A DNA stretch of 64,000 nucleotides from assembly GCF_002929335.1 (NCBI RefSeq), contig NZ_PJIL01000006.1, positions 124,001 through 188,000 of the forward strand. The letters are read 5' to 3'. The position numbers were made by a program, and so were the translations under genes. The notes beneath the pieces are model-generated. The model worked only from the letters and a program-made list of their open reading frames with translations, was not told the origin of the DNA and made no database searches. The DNA is from Arthrobacter sp. Y81 (lineage in GTDB: Bacteria; Actinomycetota; Actinomycetes; Actinomycetales; Micrococcaceae). Positions 1-7,791 of the stretch are shown here, piece by piece (position 1 is the first letter of the stretch; every line of letters starts with the position of its first letter).

Positions 1-963
1 CTCGCCGAACCCGGCCCATCGGTGTGGTCCTGGCTTTCACCGATCGGATGGAACCAGCAAATCCGGGCCTACGCCGGGGACCACTGGTGGGTGCTTTCGC
101 TGCCCCTGACGCTGTGCGCTGCGCTGGTTCCCGTCGCGTTCTTCCTGCGGTCGCAGCGCGACCTCGGCGCCGGCCTCCGCGATGAGCGGCCCGGCCCCGC
201 ACGCGGCCACCTTTCCGGCGTCCTGGCGCTCGCCGTGCGGCTGCAATACCGCGTCCTTGCGGCGTGGTGTGTGGCGTTCGTCCTTTTCGGCGTAGTGATC
301 GGCTCGCTGGTTGGCAATGTGGCGGACTTCCTGAGTTCGCCCGGCGCCCAGGACCTGATGCGGGCGCTGGGCGGTCCCCAGGCCCTGACCGATGCGTTCC
401 TCGCCGCCGAGATCAGCATCATGGGAGTCACCGCGGCCGCGTATGGCATCTCCGCGGCCAACCACCTCCGCAGCGAGGAGGCCGCCGGGCACACCGAGGC
501 CCTGCTGGGAACTGCCACCACACGCATCCGCTGGGCCAGCAGCCATTATGCCGTGGCCTTGGCCGGCGTTGCGCTTCTGCAGCTTCTGACCGGCGTCTCC
601 ATCGGCATCGGCGCCGCGTCCGCCGTCAATGACGCGGAGCTGGTGGCCCGGTCCGCCGTGGCGGCCCTTGCCCAGATTCCGGCCGCCTGGGTACTGACCA
701 GTGCCGCACTGGCGGTGTTCGGCTGGGTGCCCCGGATGGCAGGGGGTGTGTGGGTACTCCTGCTGGGACTCATTGCCCTAGGTGAATTCGGAGTGCTCTG
801 GAACGCTCCGGAATGGCTGATGGACCTCTCGCCGTTCCGGCATACCCCACTGCTTCCGGTGGACGCTGAGGCGGTTCCGGCGCTCGTGGCCCTCACGGCG
901 GCCGCGGCACTGCTCGGTGCGCTGGGCTACGCCGGCTGGCGGCGCCGCGATCTTGCAGCCTGA
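1..963 (+). CDS. ABC-2 type permease, C-terminal part (5' end outside window)
   Basis: The reading frame is open from base 1 and stops with TGA at 961-963, so the gene is cut by the window edge; a GTG at 22 lies inside the frame and is probably not the true start. About 320 residues are visible, with some seven hydrophobic segments (for example around ISIMGVTAAAYGIS and GVWVLLLGLIALGEF) separated by short charged loops. The segment HLRSEEAAGHTEALLGTATTR resembles the cytoplasmic loop of large ABC-2 exporter permeases (polyketide/antibiotic exporter type, usually 500-550 aa). It would form the membrane part of an efflux pump whose ATPase should lie further left. Family assignment is by pattern and the substrate is unknown. 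Confidence 0.75.
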   Translation, partial: LAEPGPSVWSWLSPIGWNQQIRAYAGDHWWVLSLPLTLCAALVPVAFFLRSQRDLGAGLRDERPGPARGHLSGVLALAVRLQYRVLAAWCVAFVLFGVVIGSLVGNVADFLSSPGAQDLMRALGGPQALTDAFLAAEISIMGVTAAAYGISAANHLRSEEAAGHTEALLGTATTRIRWASSHYAVALAGVALLQLLTGVSIGIGAASAVNDAELVARSAVAALAQIPAAWVLTSAALAVFGWVPRMAGGVWVLLLGLIALGEFGVLWNAPEWLMDLSPFRHTPLLPVDAEAVPALVALTAAAALLGALGYAGWRRRDLAA

Positions 964-982
964 GGGCTACTTGGGCCTGAGT

Positions 983-1013
983 GGTACTGCGGCCTGAACG
1001 GTACTGCGGCCTG
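983..1013. repeat. short tandem duplication between convergent genes
   Basis: GGTACTGCGGCCTG occurs at 983-996 and again at 1000-1013, a period of 17 nt. It fills most of the gap between the permease stop and the end of the convergent phosphodiesterase gene. No hairpin terminator is evident here. Confidence 0.8.
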
Positions 1014-1036
1014 GCTGATCCGGAGCGGCATCCGGT

Positions 1037-1936
1037 TCAGCTGACGGGGTGGCTGCTTTCCGAGAGCTGGGCCAGCACCTGTGCCGGCCGGTTGGTGGTG
1101 ATCTCGTGGATCCCCAGCTCCTGGCACAGCTGCACGTCCTGTTCCGAGTCCACGGTCCACACCCTGAACCTGCGGCCGGATTCCAGCCATCGGCGGACGG
1201 CGCGGGCATGCCGGCGGACATAGTCGATGCCCGGTCCGGCCAGCCTGACTTCGCAGTCGTTCAGGATCCGCTCGCCTTCCACCTGCGCCGCCCGCATGAC
1301 GTTCGCTACGGCCCCGCCTGTGATGAGGCCCAGGCCCAGTTCCTCGCGGACTTCGTCCACGGTGATGTCGTCCACCAGCTGGCAGATGAACTCGGCGGGA
1401 ACGGTCGCGAGCAGGTGCTTCACGGAGTCCGGGCTGAAGCTCATGAAGGAGACACTGACGTTGTCCACCTTGGACGTCTGCGGATCCCAGCCCTCGGAGG
1501 CCAGCACCTCGAGCACCCGGTCCTCCAACGCCAGCAGGTAGGGGCTGGGATGTTTTAGTTCAATGGCGAGCCCGATTTCCCGGCCCGCCGCCCGGAGGAT
1601 GTCCAGCAGATCCGGCAGCGTCAGCAGCTGATCGAACTTCCCGCCGTACCCGAGCGGAATCCGGGCGCCCTTCCACGAGGAAAAATCCAGCAGCCGCAGT
1701 TCATCGAGGGTCCGGTCGGCCACGGGGCCGGTGCCGTCCGAGGTGCGGTCCAGGTTCGCGTCATGCAGCAGGACAACGTGCTGGTCCCGGCTGAGGTGGA
1801 CGTCGCATTCCACCCCGTCGGCGCCCTCCGCAATGGCCTGGAGGTAAGCGGCCCGGGTGTGCTCCGCGAAGGCGGCACTGGAACCGCGGTGGGCGTAGAC
1901 CAGCGGCCGGGTTGAAGCGGACTCGTCGGTAGTCAT
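1037..1936 (-). CDS. glycerophosphodiester phosphodiesterase
   Basis: This 299-residue protein has the GDPD TIM-barrel signature: YAHRGSS near residue 15, then ADGVECDVHLSRD and VVLLHDANLDRTSDG, which carry the catalytic His pair and the metal-binding Glu/Asp. It should hydrolyse glycerophosphodiesters from lipid turnover to glycerol-3-phosphate and an alcohol. There is no signal peptide, so it is probably cytoplasmic. The ATG has no Shine-Dalgarno but has a TAACGT -10 box 6 nt upstream, suggesting a leaderless mRNA. It is divergent from the DUF445 gene (50 nt between starts). Family firm; exact substrate unknown. Confidence 0.93.
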   Translation of the reverse strand: MTTDESASTRPLVYAHRGSSAAFAEHTRAAYLQAIAEGADGVECDVHLSRDQHVVLLHDANLDRTSDGTGPVADRTLDELRLLDFSSWKGARIPLGYGGKFDQLLTLPDLLDILRAAGREIGLAIELKHPSPYLLALEDRVLEVLASEGWDPQTSKVDNVSVSFMSFSPDSVKHLLATVPAEFICQLVDDITVDEVREELGLGLITGGAVANVMRAAQVEGERILNDCEVRLAGPGIDYVRRHARAVRRWLESGRRFRVWTVDSEQDVQLCQELGIHEITTNRPAQVLAQLSESSHPVS

Positions 1937-1942
1937 GGTGAC

Positions 1943-1980
1943 ACGTTAGCGGACACCCGCCACGGATGCGGGGCTAGGCT
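1943..1980. promoter_or_regulatory. divergent leaderless promoters
   Basis: A TAnnnT -10 box sits 6 nt before each start codon: TAACGT on the minus strand (1948-1943) before the phosphodiesterase ATG, and TAGGCT on the plus strand (1975-1980) before the DUF445 ATG at 1987. Neither gene has a ribosome binding site. That spacing places transcription start at or next to the A of ATG. No good -35 hexamers are seen. Confidence 0.6.
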
Positions 1981-1986
1981 GGGCAC

Positions 1987-3327
1987 ATGCAGGTGAACAG
2001 TGAACAAACCACCCGTCCCGCTGCAACGCGCCCGGCGCATGCGGGCCCACCCGCTACCGGTGCCGCCGTCGTCGATCCCGGGCTGGGCGGTGACGCCGAA
2101 AAAGCCGCTGCGCTGCGCAAGATGAAGCTGCTGGCTCTGGGACTGCTGATCGTGATGGCAGTGATTTTCGTCTTTGCCTTCGCCCTGCAGAAGCAGTACC
2201 CGTGGCTGGAGTACGTGCGGGCCGCGGCGGAGGGCGGCATGGTGGGCGCCCTGGCGGACTGGTTCGCCGTGACGGCCCTGTTCAAATACCCCATGGGCAT
2301 CAAGATCCCGCACACCGCCATCATCCCGCGCCGCAAGGACCAGATCGGCGCGTCGCTGGGCGAGTTCGTGGAGACCAACTTCCTGTCCGAGCAGGTGGTC
2401 CAGGAAAAGCTCGCCTCCGTGGACATCGCCCGGAAGGTGGGCGCCTGGCTGTCCGGTCCGGGCGGCCCCGAGCGCGTGGCCAAGGAAGGTGCCGCCGTGA
2501 TCCGCGGCGCGTTCAAGGTATTGAACGACGACGACGTCCAGGCAGTGATCGAGAGCATGGTCCGCAAGCACCTGCTCGCTCCGCCGTGGGGGCCGCCGGT
2601 GGGCAGGCTCGCCGAGCGGATCTTCGCCGACGGTCACCACCACACGCTGGTGGACCTTCTGGTGGACAGGACGGTCGACTGGGTCAGGGACAACCACGAG
2701 ACAGTCAGCAGGCTGGTTTCGGACCGGTCCCCGCAGTGGGTCCCGCAGTTCGTGGACGGGCTGGTGGGAGACAAGGTCTACGTGGAAATCCTCAAATTCA
2801 CCAAGGCGGTCCAGGCCGATCCGCAGCACCAGGTCCGGCAGTCCATCGACACGTACCTGACCGAACTGGCACAGGACCTCCAGCACGACCCCGTGATGAT
2901 CGCCCGGGCAGAAGGCATCAAGGCCCAGGTGCTGGGCGACCCCGAGGTGCGCGAGCTGGCATCCCGCACGTGGGGCACCATCAAGGCGGCGCTGCTCGGC
3001 GCCGTCGACGATCCGCACAGCGAACTGACCGTGAAGTTCAAGGCGGCCGTGCATGACTTCGGCACCCGGCTCGTAGTGGACCCCGAACTGGCAGGCAAGG
3101 TCAACGCGTGGATCGGCGACGCCGCTGGCTACCTCGTGAAAACCTACCGCTCGGACATCGCCGGCGTCATCACCGAGACCGTGGCCCGCTGGGATGCCGA
3201 GGAGACCTCACGGAAGATTGAGTTGCAGGTGGGCAAGGACCTGCAGTTCATCCGGATCAACGGCACGGTGGTGGGCGCCCTGGCCGGCCTGGCGATTTTC
3301 GCGGCGGCGCACCTGGCCTTCGGCTAA
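1987..3327 (+). CDS. DUF445 family membrane-anchored protein
   Basis: This 446-residue protein has the DUF445 (YjiN/YheB-like) layout: a charged N-terminus, a membrane segment near residues 45-65 (LLALGLLIVMAVIFVFAFAL), the hallmark GGMVGALADWFAVTALF, a long helical middle, and a second hydrophobic segment at the very C-terminus. The tail-end hydrophobic segment suggests both ends are membrane-anchored. Molecular function of the family is not established. The start is read as leaderless (TAGGCT 6 nt upstream). The gene ends 9 nt before the convergent narK. Confidence 0.9.
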   Translation: MQVNSEQTTRPAATRPAHAGPPATGAAVVDPGLGGDAEKAAALRKMKLLALGLLIVMAVIFVFAFALQKQYPWLEYVRAAAEGGMVGALADWFAVTALFKYPMGIKIPHTAIIPRRKDQIGASLGEFVETNFLSEQVVQEKLASVDIARKVGAWLSGPGGPERVAKEGAAVIRGAFKVLNDDDVQAVIESMVRKHLLAPPWGPPVGRLAERIFADGHHHTLVDLLVDRTVDWVRDNHETVSRLVSDRSPQWVPQFVDGLVGDKVYVEILKFTKAVQADPQHQVRQSIDTYLTELAQDLQHDPVMIARAEGIKAQVLGDPEVRELASRTWGTIKAALLGAVDDPHSELTVKFKAAVHDFGTRLVVDPELAGKVNAWIGDAAGYLVKTYRSDIAGVITETVARWDAEETSRKIELQVGKDLQFIRINGTVVGALAGLAIFAAAHLAFG

Positions 3328-3336
3328 ACGGAACAG

Positions 3337-4563
3337 CTACACCGGCACGGCCTTTGCCTTGGTCCGTCCCTGCACCGCGAACACCGTGAACGCCAGCGCC
3401 ACGAGCGCGGTGACCACAAGCAGCAGCAACCCGATCGAATAGCTGTGCGTCGCGGCGTCGTACGTTGCGCCCATGACCAGCGGCGGGAAGTAGCCGCCCA
3501 GGCCCCCGGCTGCACTGACCACTCCGCTGATGCTGCCCACCTTGCCTGGCGGGGCCAGGACGCCGACCCAGGCGAAAACGCCGCCCGCGCCCAGCCCCAG
3601 GGCCGCCGCCATGGCGACGAACGTCAGGCCGGCGGGGACTTCGCCGTCGGGCTGCAGGTTCACCACCCAGGCGAGCACCGCGACGCCGGCGAGCGAGGTG
3701 ACCACGACGGGTTTGGGGCCCACCTTGTCCGCGAGCACACCGCCGACCGGCCTGGCAAGCACCGCGGCGAGGGCGAACCCGGCTGTGCGGGCGCCGGCAC
3801 CAGCGGGGTCGAAGCTGTAAACATCCCGCAGGTAGGTGGGCAGGTAGGTGGCGAAGGAAACGAAGCCGCCGAAGACGACGGCGTACAGGAAGCACATCTT
3901 CCACGTGACCGGGGTGCGGGCCGCGTCGATGAGCTTAGGCAGCACGGGGTCGTCATTACGGGTCCAGCCCGGAGACTCTTTCATGAGGAACCAGATGAGC
4001 GCAGCCATGACGGCCAGGAGCCCGGCGATCAGCACGTGCGTCTGAAAGTAGCCGATCCAATTAACGAGGCGTGGATTGAGGAAAGCAGCGAGCGCCGTCC
4101 CGCCCATGCCCGCGCCGAAGACCCCGGTGGCGAAGCCGCGCCGGGACGGCTCGTACCAGGCGCTGACAAAAGGGATCCCGACGGCGAAGACCGTTCCGGC
4201 GACCCCCAGCAGCAGGCCGGCGCCCAGCACCACCGCGAAGGAACTCAGGGTGCCCCCGATGGCCACGAGGAGGATCGGGAGGATGGTGGCCAGGAGGACA
4301 AACGTGAACATGGCGCGGCCGCCGTACCTGTCCGTCAGCGTTCCGACGACGATCCGCCCCAGTGATCCGACGAACACCGGCATGGCTACGAGCACGCCGG
4401 TTGTGGCCGGGTTGAGCTGGAGGTTCTGCGTGTAGAACGAGCCCAACGTGGCCACGGAGTTCCATGCCCAGAAGCACACCACGGAGGCTGAGGTGGCGAG
4501 CACCAGGTTGAGGGTCCGGCCAGCGGTGGCGGCGGATACGGACGGGGATGCTGCTCCGGCCAC
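3337..4563 (-). CDS. narK: nitrate/nitrite MFS transporter (NarK type)
   Basis: This 408-residue protein has about 12 membrane segments. The N-terminal half carries FWAWNSVATLGSFYT and the MFS loop GRIVVGTLTDRYGGR; GAGMGGTALAAFLNP resembles the nitrate-signature glycine-rich stretch of the NNP family. It would import nitrate and/or export nitrite across the inner membrane. It lies 36 nt after narI on the same strand and completes a narGHJIK unit. The GTG start at 4563 follows a good ribosome binding site (GGAGAA). Direction of transport cannot be told from sequence. Confidence 0.88.
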   Translation of the reverse strand: MAGAASPSVSAATAGRTLNLVLATSASVVCFWAWNSVATLGSFYTQNLQLNPATTGVLVAMPVFVGSLGRIVVGTLTDRYGGRAMFTFVLLATILPILLVAIGGTLSSFAVVLGAGLLLGVAGTVFAVGIPFVSAWYEPSRRGFATGVFGAGMGGTALAAFLNPRLVNWIGYFQTHVLIAGLLAVMAALIWFLMKESPGWTRNDDPVLPKLIDAARTPVTWKMCFLYAVVFGGFVSFATYLPTYLRDVYSFDPAGAGARTAGFALAAVLARPVGGVLADKVGPKPVVVTSLAGVAVLAWVVNLQPDGEVPAGLTFVAMAAALGLGAGGVFAWVGVLAPPGKVGSISGVVSAAGGLGGYFPPLVMGATYDAATHSYSIGLLLLVVTALVALAFTVFAVQGRTKAKAVPV

Positions 4564-4599
4564 GGTGTTCTCCTCTCTGTTCTGTGATCCCGGTGCGGC

Positions 4600-5448
4600 T
4601 CAGCGGTTCCGGGTGTCCCGGTCACGCGTCCCGACCGCGGACCAGCCGCGGCGCGCCGCCGTCCCTGAGGTCCGCGCGGGGGAGGCGCCGGCTCGGCTCC
4701 CGGTGCGGTCCCTGTCCCTGTCCCTGTCCCTGTCCCGGGAGCGGTAGACGATATACGGCCGGAAGAGGTAATGCAGCGGCGCCGTGAAGGCGTGGACCAA
4801 CCGGGTAAAGGGCCAGATGACGAACAATGCCATGCCCACAAGGGTGTGCAGGTGGAAGGAGAACGGCGCCGCTGCCATGGCCGCGATGTCCGGCTGGAAG
4901 ATGAAGAGGGAGCGGAACCACGGGGCCACCGTTTCGCGGTAGTTGTGGCCGTGCTCGCCTTCGAAAACGCTGGCCAGCGTGGTCCACAGGCCGAACACGA
5001 TCGCGGCGGTCAGCACCACGTACATGGTCTTGTCGTTCTTGGTGGTGGCCATGAACACCGGCCCGGTGGTGCGGCGGCGGTAGATCAGCAGGAGGATCCC
5101 GCCGAGGGTCCCGACGCCGGCGACCCCGCCCACAAGCAATGCGTTGAGGTGGTAGAACTCCTGGCTCATCCCCACGGCCTGGGTCCAGGCCATCGGGATG
5201 ACAAGGCCGAAGAAATGCCCGGCAATCACGGCAAGCAGGCCGAAGTGGAACAGCGGGGAGGCGATCCGCAGCAGCCTGGATTCGTAGAGCTGCGACGACC
5301 GCGTGGTCCAGCCGAACTGGTCGTACTTGTAGCGCCACACCAGTCCGCCCACCAGCACCACCATCATGACGTACGGCAGGGCTCCCCAGAGCAGGATGTC
5401 CAGGGCGGTGATGGCAGGTACGGCGGTGTCCTCCGGCGAAGGATTCAT
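4600..5448 (-). CDS. narI: respiratory nitrate reductase gamma subunit, cytochrome b
   Basis: The membrane subunit that takes electrons from quinol and passes them through two b hemes to NarH. Five hydrophobic segments are visible. Heme-ligand histidines appear as two pairs with the spacing of E. coli NarI: His68/His78 (10 apart) and His201/His219 (18 apart). At 282 aa it is longer than the usual 225-250 aa; the excess is an Arg-rich C-terminal tail that includes an Arg-Asp repeat encoded by a hexanucleotide microsatellite (4708-4736). The ATG lies 1 nt after the narJ stop, so translation is probably coupled. Confidence 0.96.
   Translation of the reverse strand: MNPSPEDTAVPAITALDILLWGALPYVMMVVLVGGLVWRYKYDQFGWTTRSSQLYESRLLRIASPLFHFGLLAVIAGHFFGLVIPMAWTQAVGMSQEFYHLNALLVGGVAGVGTLGGILLLIYRRRTTGPVFMATTKNDKTMYVVLTAAIVFGLWTTLASVFEGEHGHNYRETVAPWFRSLFIFQPDIAAMAAAPFSFHLHTLVGMALFVIWPFTRLVHAFTAPLHYLFRPYIVYRSRDRDRDRDRDRTGSRAGASPARTSGTAARRGWSAVGTRDRDTRNR
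4708..4736. repeat. hexanucleotide microsatellite inside narI
   Basis: Four full GTCCCT units plus a partial fifth run head to tail on the plus strand. On the coding (minus) strand they give alternating Arg and Asp in the NarI C-terminal tail. A 6-nt unit keeps the frame whatever the copy number, so slippage would change tail length without breaking the gene. Confidence 0.9.
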
Positions 5449-5449
5449 C

Positions 5450-6070
5450 TCAGGCCCCCTTCACGGGCAGCAGGCGCGGATCGTACGGGTCCAGCCCCAC
5501 GGCTTCGGTGGGCGGCCCGTAGCCGGCCATCCGCATGACGGCCTGCTCGTCCGCCGGGGACTTCCCCGGAAGCGTGGCGCAGATGGCCTGCAGGATACGA
5601 GCATGCGGGAGCTCGTCCCGGAGCAGCCCGAAGCGGAGCATCTCCAGGCTCGCCCGGAAACGGGTCAGCAACCCGCGGCCGGCCGCGAGGTCCACCACGG
5701 CGGCATATTCCAGGACCATCGGCAGGTAGTCGGGCAGTTCCCCGTGGGTGTCCACCAGAATGTCGCTTTGCCGGTACGTCTTCTTGAAGTTGCCCAGCAC
5801 CTCGCCGCGGCGCCGGGTATCCCCGTCCGTCCAATAGGACAGGTGCAGGGCGTGGCGCTTGCCGAGGTCGAACTCGCGCACATAGTGGGCCTGGATCTCC
5901 ATGGGCGGCGTGGACTCCAGCCGGTCCAGGACTTCCGCGAAATCCGCCACGGCCCCGGGGTACTCGGCCAGCGCGGCGCGCATCAGCGGCACCCGGCCGA
6001 TCAGTTCCTCATCCGGGTAGGACAGGCACCAGGCCGCCGCCAGGTAGACGACCTGCTGGCGCCGCGTCAC
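5450..6070 (-). CDS. narJ: nitrate reductase molybdenum cofactor assembly chaperone
   Basis: This 206-residue all-helical protein has TorD/NarJ-family features: YLAAAWCLSYPDEELI near the N-terminus, HYVREFDLGKRHALHLSYWTDGDTRRRGE in the middle, and DYLPMVLEYAA. It is not part of the final enzyme; it binds the NarG N-terminus and allows molybdo-bis(MGD) insertion before membrane docking. It starts with GTG at 6070, overlapping the narH stop by 4 nt (GTGA), and ends 1 nt before narI. The order narG-narH-narJ-narI is the classical one. Confidence 0.96.
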   Translation of the reverse strand: MTRRQQVVYLAAAWCLSYPDEELIGRVPLMRAALAEYPGAVADFAEVLDRLESTPPMEIQAHYVREFDLGKRHALHLSYWTDGDTRRRGEVLGNFKKTYRQSDILVDTHGELPDYLPMVLEYAAVVDLAAGRGLLTRFRASLEMLRFGLLRDELPHARILQAICATLPGKSPADEQAVMRMAGYGPPTEAVGLDPYDPRLLPVKGA

Positions 6071-7791
6071 GGTTGTCCCCCGGCCGGCGCGGTCTCCGCG
6101 GGGCCGCCGGGTTTCACGGGTGGTGGTTTCACGGGTAATGGTTTCTCGGGAAAGAGCCCGTCCGGAGCACCCGTGCCGTCCCAGTTCAGCAGGTTCACCC
6201 TGCCGCGCAGAGTGGTTTCGCCAGGCGCCGAGCCGGAGGTCTGCCGGTCCCGCAGGGCGTTGAAGGTTTCCACCGCCACCGGAACGGGCTTGCCGCTGGC
6301 TTCTCCGAACGGCGAGGAATCCTGCATGCCCGGGCCGCCGTCGAAGTCCAGCGAGCAGCCCATCTCCTCGAGGTCGTGGGCCTGTTCCACGTGGGCCTTG
6401 GGGATGACGTAGCGCTCCTCGTATTTGGCGATCGCCATCAGCCGGTACATCTCGTACATCGTCTGCCCGTCCATGCCCACGGCTTCCGGGATGGAGTCGT
6501 CGGGGTCGTTGCCCATGCTGATGCCACGCATGTAGGAGCGCATGGCCGCGAGTTTCTTCAGCACCGCGGTGACCCTGTCGGCGTCCCCTGCCGTGAAGAG
6601 CTCAGCGAGGTATTCCACCGGGATCCGCAGCGCATCGATGGCGCCGAAAAGGTTGCCGGCGTCCTCGCCGTCGTGGCCCTGGTCGCGCAGCAGATCCACC
6701 ACAGGGGACAGCGGCGGCACGTACCAGACCATCGGCATGGTCCGGTATTCGGGGTGCAGCGGCAGGGCCACCTTGTACACCTTGGCAAGGGCGTAGACCG
6801 GCGAGCGCCGGGCGGCGTCGATCCAGTCCTCGGGGATGCCCTCGGCCCGGGCCTCGGCTTGGACGGCGGGATCGTTCGGATCCAGCAGGACATCCATCTG
6901 GGCGTCGTAAAGCTCCTGGGGGTCCGTGACGGACGCCGCCGCGGTGACGGCGTCGGCGTCGTACAGGAACAACCCCAGATACCGCAGCCGCCCCACACAG
7001 GTCTCCGAGCACACTGTCGGGAGCCCCACCTCCACCCGCGGGTAGCAGAAGGTGCACTTCTCGGCCTTGCCGGTCTTGTGGTTGAAGTAGATCTTCTTGT
7101 ACGGGCAGCCGGTGACGCATTGGCGCCAGCCGCGGCACTTGTCCTGGTCCACCAGGACAATCCCGTCCTCCACCCGCTTGTAGATGGCACCGGAGGGGCA
7201 GGAAGCCATGCAGGACGGGTTCAGGCAGTGCTCGCAGATCCGCGGGAGATAGAACATAAAGGTCTGCTCGTACGCGAACTTGATTTTGTCCTCGGACTCG
7301 CGGCGGACCTTCTCCACGATCGGGTCCAGGTGGCCGTATTCGGTGGAGCCGCCCAGGTCGTCGTCCCAGTTCGCGGACCAGGTGATCTTGGTGTCCTCGC
7401 CGGTGATCAGGGACTTGGGCCGTGCCACCGGGAAATCGTCGCCCAGCGGCGCGTCCACCAGGGTCTTGTAGTCATAGGTCCACGGCTCGTAATAGTCCTT
7501 GAGCTCGGGCTGGACCGGGCTGGCGAAGATCCCCAGCAGCTTCTTCACCCGGCCGCCGGCCTTGAGCACCAGCTTGCCGCGCTTGTTCAGCTCCCAGCCG
7601 CCCTGCCACTTCTCCTGGTCCTCGTAGCGGCGCGGGTATCCCTGCCCGGGCCGGGTTTCGACGTTGTTGAACCAGACGTATTCGGTGCCCGCACGGTTGG
7701 TCCAGGCCTGTTTGCAGGTCACGGAGCAGGTGTGGCAGCCGATGCATTTGTCCAGGTTCATGACCATGCCCATTTGAGCCATGACACGCAT
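6067..7791 (-). CDS. narH: respiratory nitrate reductase beta subunit, Fe-S protein
   Basis: This 574-residue electron-transfer subunit starts at the ATG at 7791 (MRVMAQMGMVMNLDK), which shares one base with the narG stop (TGATG). The frame continues upstream, but that part is antisense-frame noise within narG. Cysteine clusters are clear: CIGCHTCSVTC at residues 16-26, CEHCLNPSCMASCP, CRGWRQCVTGCP (Trp in place of one Cys, as expected for the 3Fe-4S cluster), and CTFCYPRVEVGLPTVCSETC. The C-terminus ends in a Pro/Lys/Gly-rich tail coded by short duplicated DNA near 6110-6150. Family assignment is firm. Confidence 0.96.
   Translation of the reverse strand: MRVMAQMGMVMNLDKCIGCHTCSVTCKQAWTNRAGTEYVWFNNVETRPGQGYPRRYEDQEKWQGGWELNKRGKLVLKAGGRVKKLLGIFASPVQPELKDYYEPWTYDYKTLVDAPLGDDFPVARPKSLITGEDTKITWSANWDDDLGGSTEYGHLDPIVEKVRRESEDKIKFAYEQTFMFYLPRICEHCLNPSCMASCPSGAIYKRVEDGIVLVDQDKCRGWRQCVTGCPYKKIYFNHKTGKAEKCTFCYPRVEVGLPTVCSETCVGRLRYLGLFLYDADAVTAAASVTDPQELYDAQMDVLLDPNDPAVQAEARAEGIPEDWIDAARRSPVYALAKVYKVALPLHPEYRTMPMVWYVPPLSPVVDLLRDQGHDGEDAGNLFGAIDALRIPVEYLAELFTAGDADRVTAVLKKLAAMRSYMRGISMGNDPDDSIPEAVGMDGQTMYEMYRLMAIAKYEERYVIPKAHVEQAHDLEEMGCSLDFDGGPGMQDSSPFGEASGKPVPVAVETFNALRDRQTSGSAPGETTLRGRVNLLNWDGTGAPDGLFPEKPLPVKPPPVKPGGPAETAPAGGQP

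Noticed and set aside
4708..4736. Possible CRISPR or regulatory repeat
   Set aside because: Units are 6 nt with no spacers and lie inside the narI coding sequence, so it is a microsatellite.
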